A program made the translations under genes and the position numbers. A stretch of 64,000 bases of DNA from Neobacillus cucumis (GTDB lineage: Bacteria > Bacillota > Bacilli > Bacillales > Cytobacillaceae), in the NCBI RefSeq assembly GCF_016908975.1, contig NZ_JAFBEX010000012.1:144885-208884 (forward strand), given 5' to 3'. The number at the start of each line of letters is the position of its first letter. Position 1 is the stretch's first letter. Below, one piece after another: positions 63,036 to 64,000 of this stretch. The notes beneath the pieces were generated by a model that was given only the letters and a program-made list of their open reading frames with translations, was not told the DNA's origin and made no database searches.

Positions 63036-63174
63036 TGTTAATCCTCCCACTTTTAATAAGTGATTTTGGACTAACTTTATCATTGGATGCTTAAGATTAT
63101 CTTAATTTTTAGATTGAAGAATTGTCACCTCCATTAAGTTAGTACCCGATTATTGGTGAATAAAACCCATCGAT

Positions 63175-63210
63175 ATTAAAATTCCGCAATCCATAGAGAA
63201 TTGCGGCTCA
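63175..63210 (-). terminator. Terminator of the SRPBCC gene
   Basis: The stem CCGCAAT / ATTGCGG follows the stop codon and is followed by AATTTTAATA on the minus strand. Confidence 0.65.
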
Positions 63211-63215
63211 CACAT

Positions 63216-63665
63216 TTACTTATTACTGAATTCTTCAAGCTTCGTGGAAATAGCGGAGGCTACCTCTTCATCTGACAGATTAACAGCCTTATTAAAAAGG
63301 GAATTAGCAAGTGTTCCCATGGGTCCCGTTGCATTTATATCAAGAAATCCTGTTAAAAGGGTTTTATTTCTGTTTAAGGCTTTGGCTTCGAAATATCCTT
63401 CGCCAAGGTATTTATCGTTCTTCCTTCTTAATTCAAAGCTTACCTTGCTTGGTTCATTCCATTCTTTAATATCAATTAACAAAGTGACCTTTTTTTTCAT
63501 TATCCCAAGATCGCTTTTAAATTCCCAGCTAATTTGCTGGTCATTTAATTTTTGGTGCTGAATATATCCAGGTACAAGCGGCGCCCAATTATTTTCATCT
63601 CGAATAAAGTCCCAAATGACCTCAATCGGGATATCTAATTCAAGTTGTTGTAATTCGCTCGGCAT
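63216..63665 (-). CDS. SRPBCC/CoxG-type protein
   Basis: The 149-residue protein has the helix-grip fold pattern of the SRPBCC superfamily, closest to CoxG-like proteins (start MPSELQQLELDIPIEVIWDF, middle WEFKSDLGIMKKKVTLLIDI, end GFLDINATGPMGTLANSLFN). Such proteins bind small hydrophobic ligands or interact with molybdenum hydroxylases; no CO dehydrogenase genes are near, so the role is open. The ATG is chosen by AGAGGGA just upstream. It is the last complete gene in the window. Confidence 0.82.
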   Translation of the reverse strand: MPSELQQLELDIPIEVIWDFIRDENNWAPLVPGYIQHQKLNDQQISWEFKSDLGIMKKKVTLLIDIKEWNEPSKVSFELRRKNDKYLGEGYFEAKALNRNKTLLTGFLDINATGPMGTLANSLFNKAVNLSDEEVASAISTKLEEFSNK

Positions 63666-63694
63666 GGTGTATCCCTCTTTCATATTCAAAGTAA

Positions 63695-63728
63695 AATAAA
63701 AGACCTTCAAGGACTGAAGGTCTTTTTT
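63695..63728. terminator. Hairpin upstream of the SRPBCC gene
   Basis: The stem AAGACCTTCA-AGGAC-TGAAGGTCTT is followed by TTTTT on the plus strand. It may end a minus-strand gene beyond the window or block read-through. Confidence 0.75.
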
Positions 63729-63844
63729 TAATACTATATGTTTGTTTTGTTTTTTATAGAAGCCTTTATTGATTATAAAGTGTGGAATAATTGTATGATT
63801 GGATTATGTATAAATTTGTGATCCCTCTATTGATACTAGAGATT

Positions 63845-64000
63845 TTCATGTTTTTTGTCTTCAAACCATCTTATTGAAGACACTTCCTCTTATTCTTTTA
63901 CCAGTTTTGTCCTCAAGACCCCCTATTGAAGACACTTCCTCTTATTCTTTTACCAGTTTTGTCCTCAAGACCCCCTATTGAAGACACTTCCTCTTATTCT
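63845..64000. repeat. 52-bp tandem hairpin repeat, running off the window
   Basis: The unit starts ATTGAAGACACTTCCTCTTA and ends GTCCTCAAGACCCCCT. It occurs at 63873, 63925 and 63977 (the last cut by the window end), with a half-copy before it. Each junction folds into GTCYTCAA-N9-TTGAAGAC. No open frame crosses it. It differs from CRISPR because there are no unique spacers. Confidence 0.85.

Noticed and set aside
63845..64000. CRISPR array
   Set aside because: The 52-base units follow each other with no unique spacers, and no cas genes are present.

Overview
The window is AT-rich chromosomal DNA of an endospore-forming Bacillaceae bacterium. Gene content and order match the Bacillus subtilis region from sigI/kinE to rnjA/def, read in the reverse direction: def, rpoY-rnjA, ykuV, dapL-dapH, ccpC, darB, ykuJ, ykuI, ykuE, ykyB, patA, ykwC, ptsHI, ykvS, ykvI, clpE, mhqR, spo0E, mtnU-like, kinE and rsgI-sigI. 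Spore genes (alpha/beta SASP, YjcZ-type peptides, Ger(x)C, Spo0E, KinE), PHB genes (phaQ/phaP), 2-oxoacid:ferredoxin oxidoreductase and FixABCX suggest a facultative soil bacillus of the Neobacillus/Mesobacillus kind. That genus guess is an inference.

Region by region: 1-15 kb is core metabolism and regulation: protein maturation, RNA decay, the acetylase branch of lysine/DAP synthesis (dapH, patA, dapL), CcpC, the c-di-AMP sensor DarB and a degenerate EAL protein. 15-29 kb carries azoreductase, ptsHI, YkvI, CtsR-controlled clpE, an M3 oligopeptidase, mhqR, an Fsr-type MFS pump and a hemerythrin-like protein behind an FNR-type promoter. 30-35.4 kb is a decayed integrated element between two approximately 308-bp copies of fixX. 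It holds a triply frameshifted tyrosine integrase, small orphan genes, an orphan Ger(x)C lipoprotein and a frameshifted lipoprotein. 35.4-45.6 kb carries etfB-etfA-fixC-fixX and a fused two-gene 2-oxoacid:ferredoxin oxidoreductase, with spo0E, a nitrilase-family hydrolase and kinE between them. 45.9-64 kb has a B12-type radical SAM protein, spore genes, rsgI-sigI, prfC, a second FtsH-like protease, ykvA, two YjcZ peptides, a GDPD, phaQP, ppc, a cadherin-like surface protein and a 52-bp tandem hairpin repeat that runs off the window end.

How it works together: the oxidoreductase and FixABCX can both yield low-potential reduced ferredoxin. The oxidoreductase promoter has an FNR-type box centred exactly at -41.5 from a TACAAT -10 hexamer, and etfB has a cre-like site just downstream of its promoter, so oxygen limitation and carbon status probably set this module. 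The hemerythrin gene has the same FNR promoter geometry. Mobile DNA consists of the fixX-flanked element, two approximately 245-bp GC-rich MITE-like repeats with GGCTGTGTTAAA ends, and two palindromic REP-like repeats. Several genes shorter than 60 codons with good ribosome binding sites are also reported.
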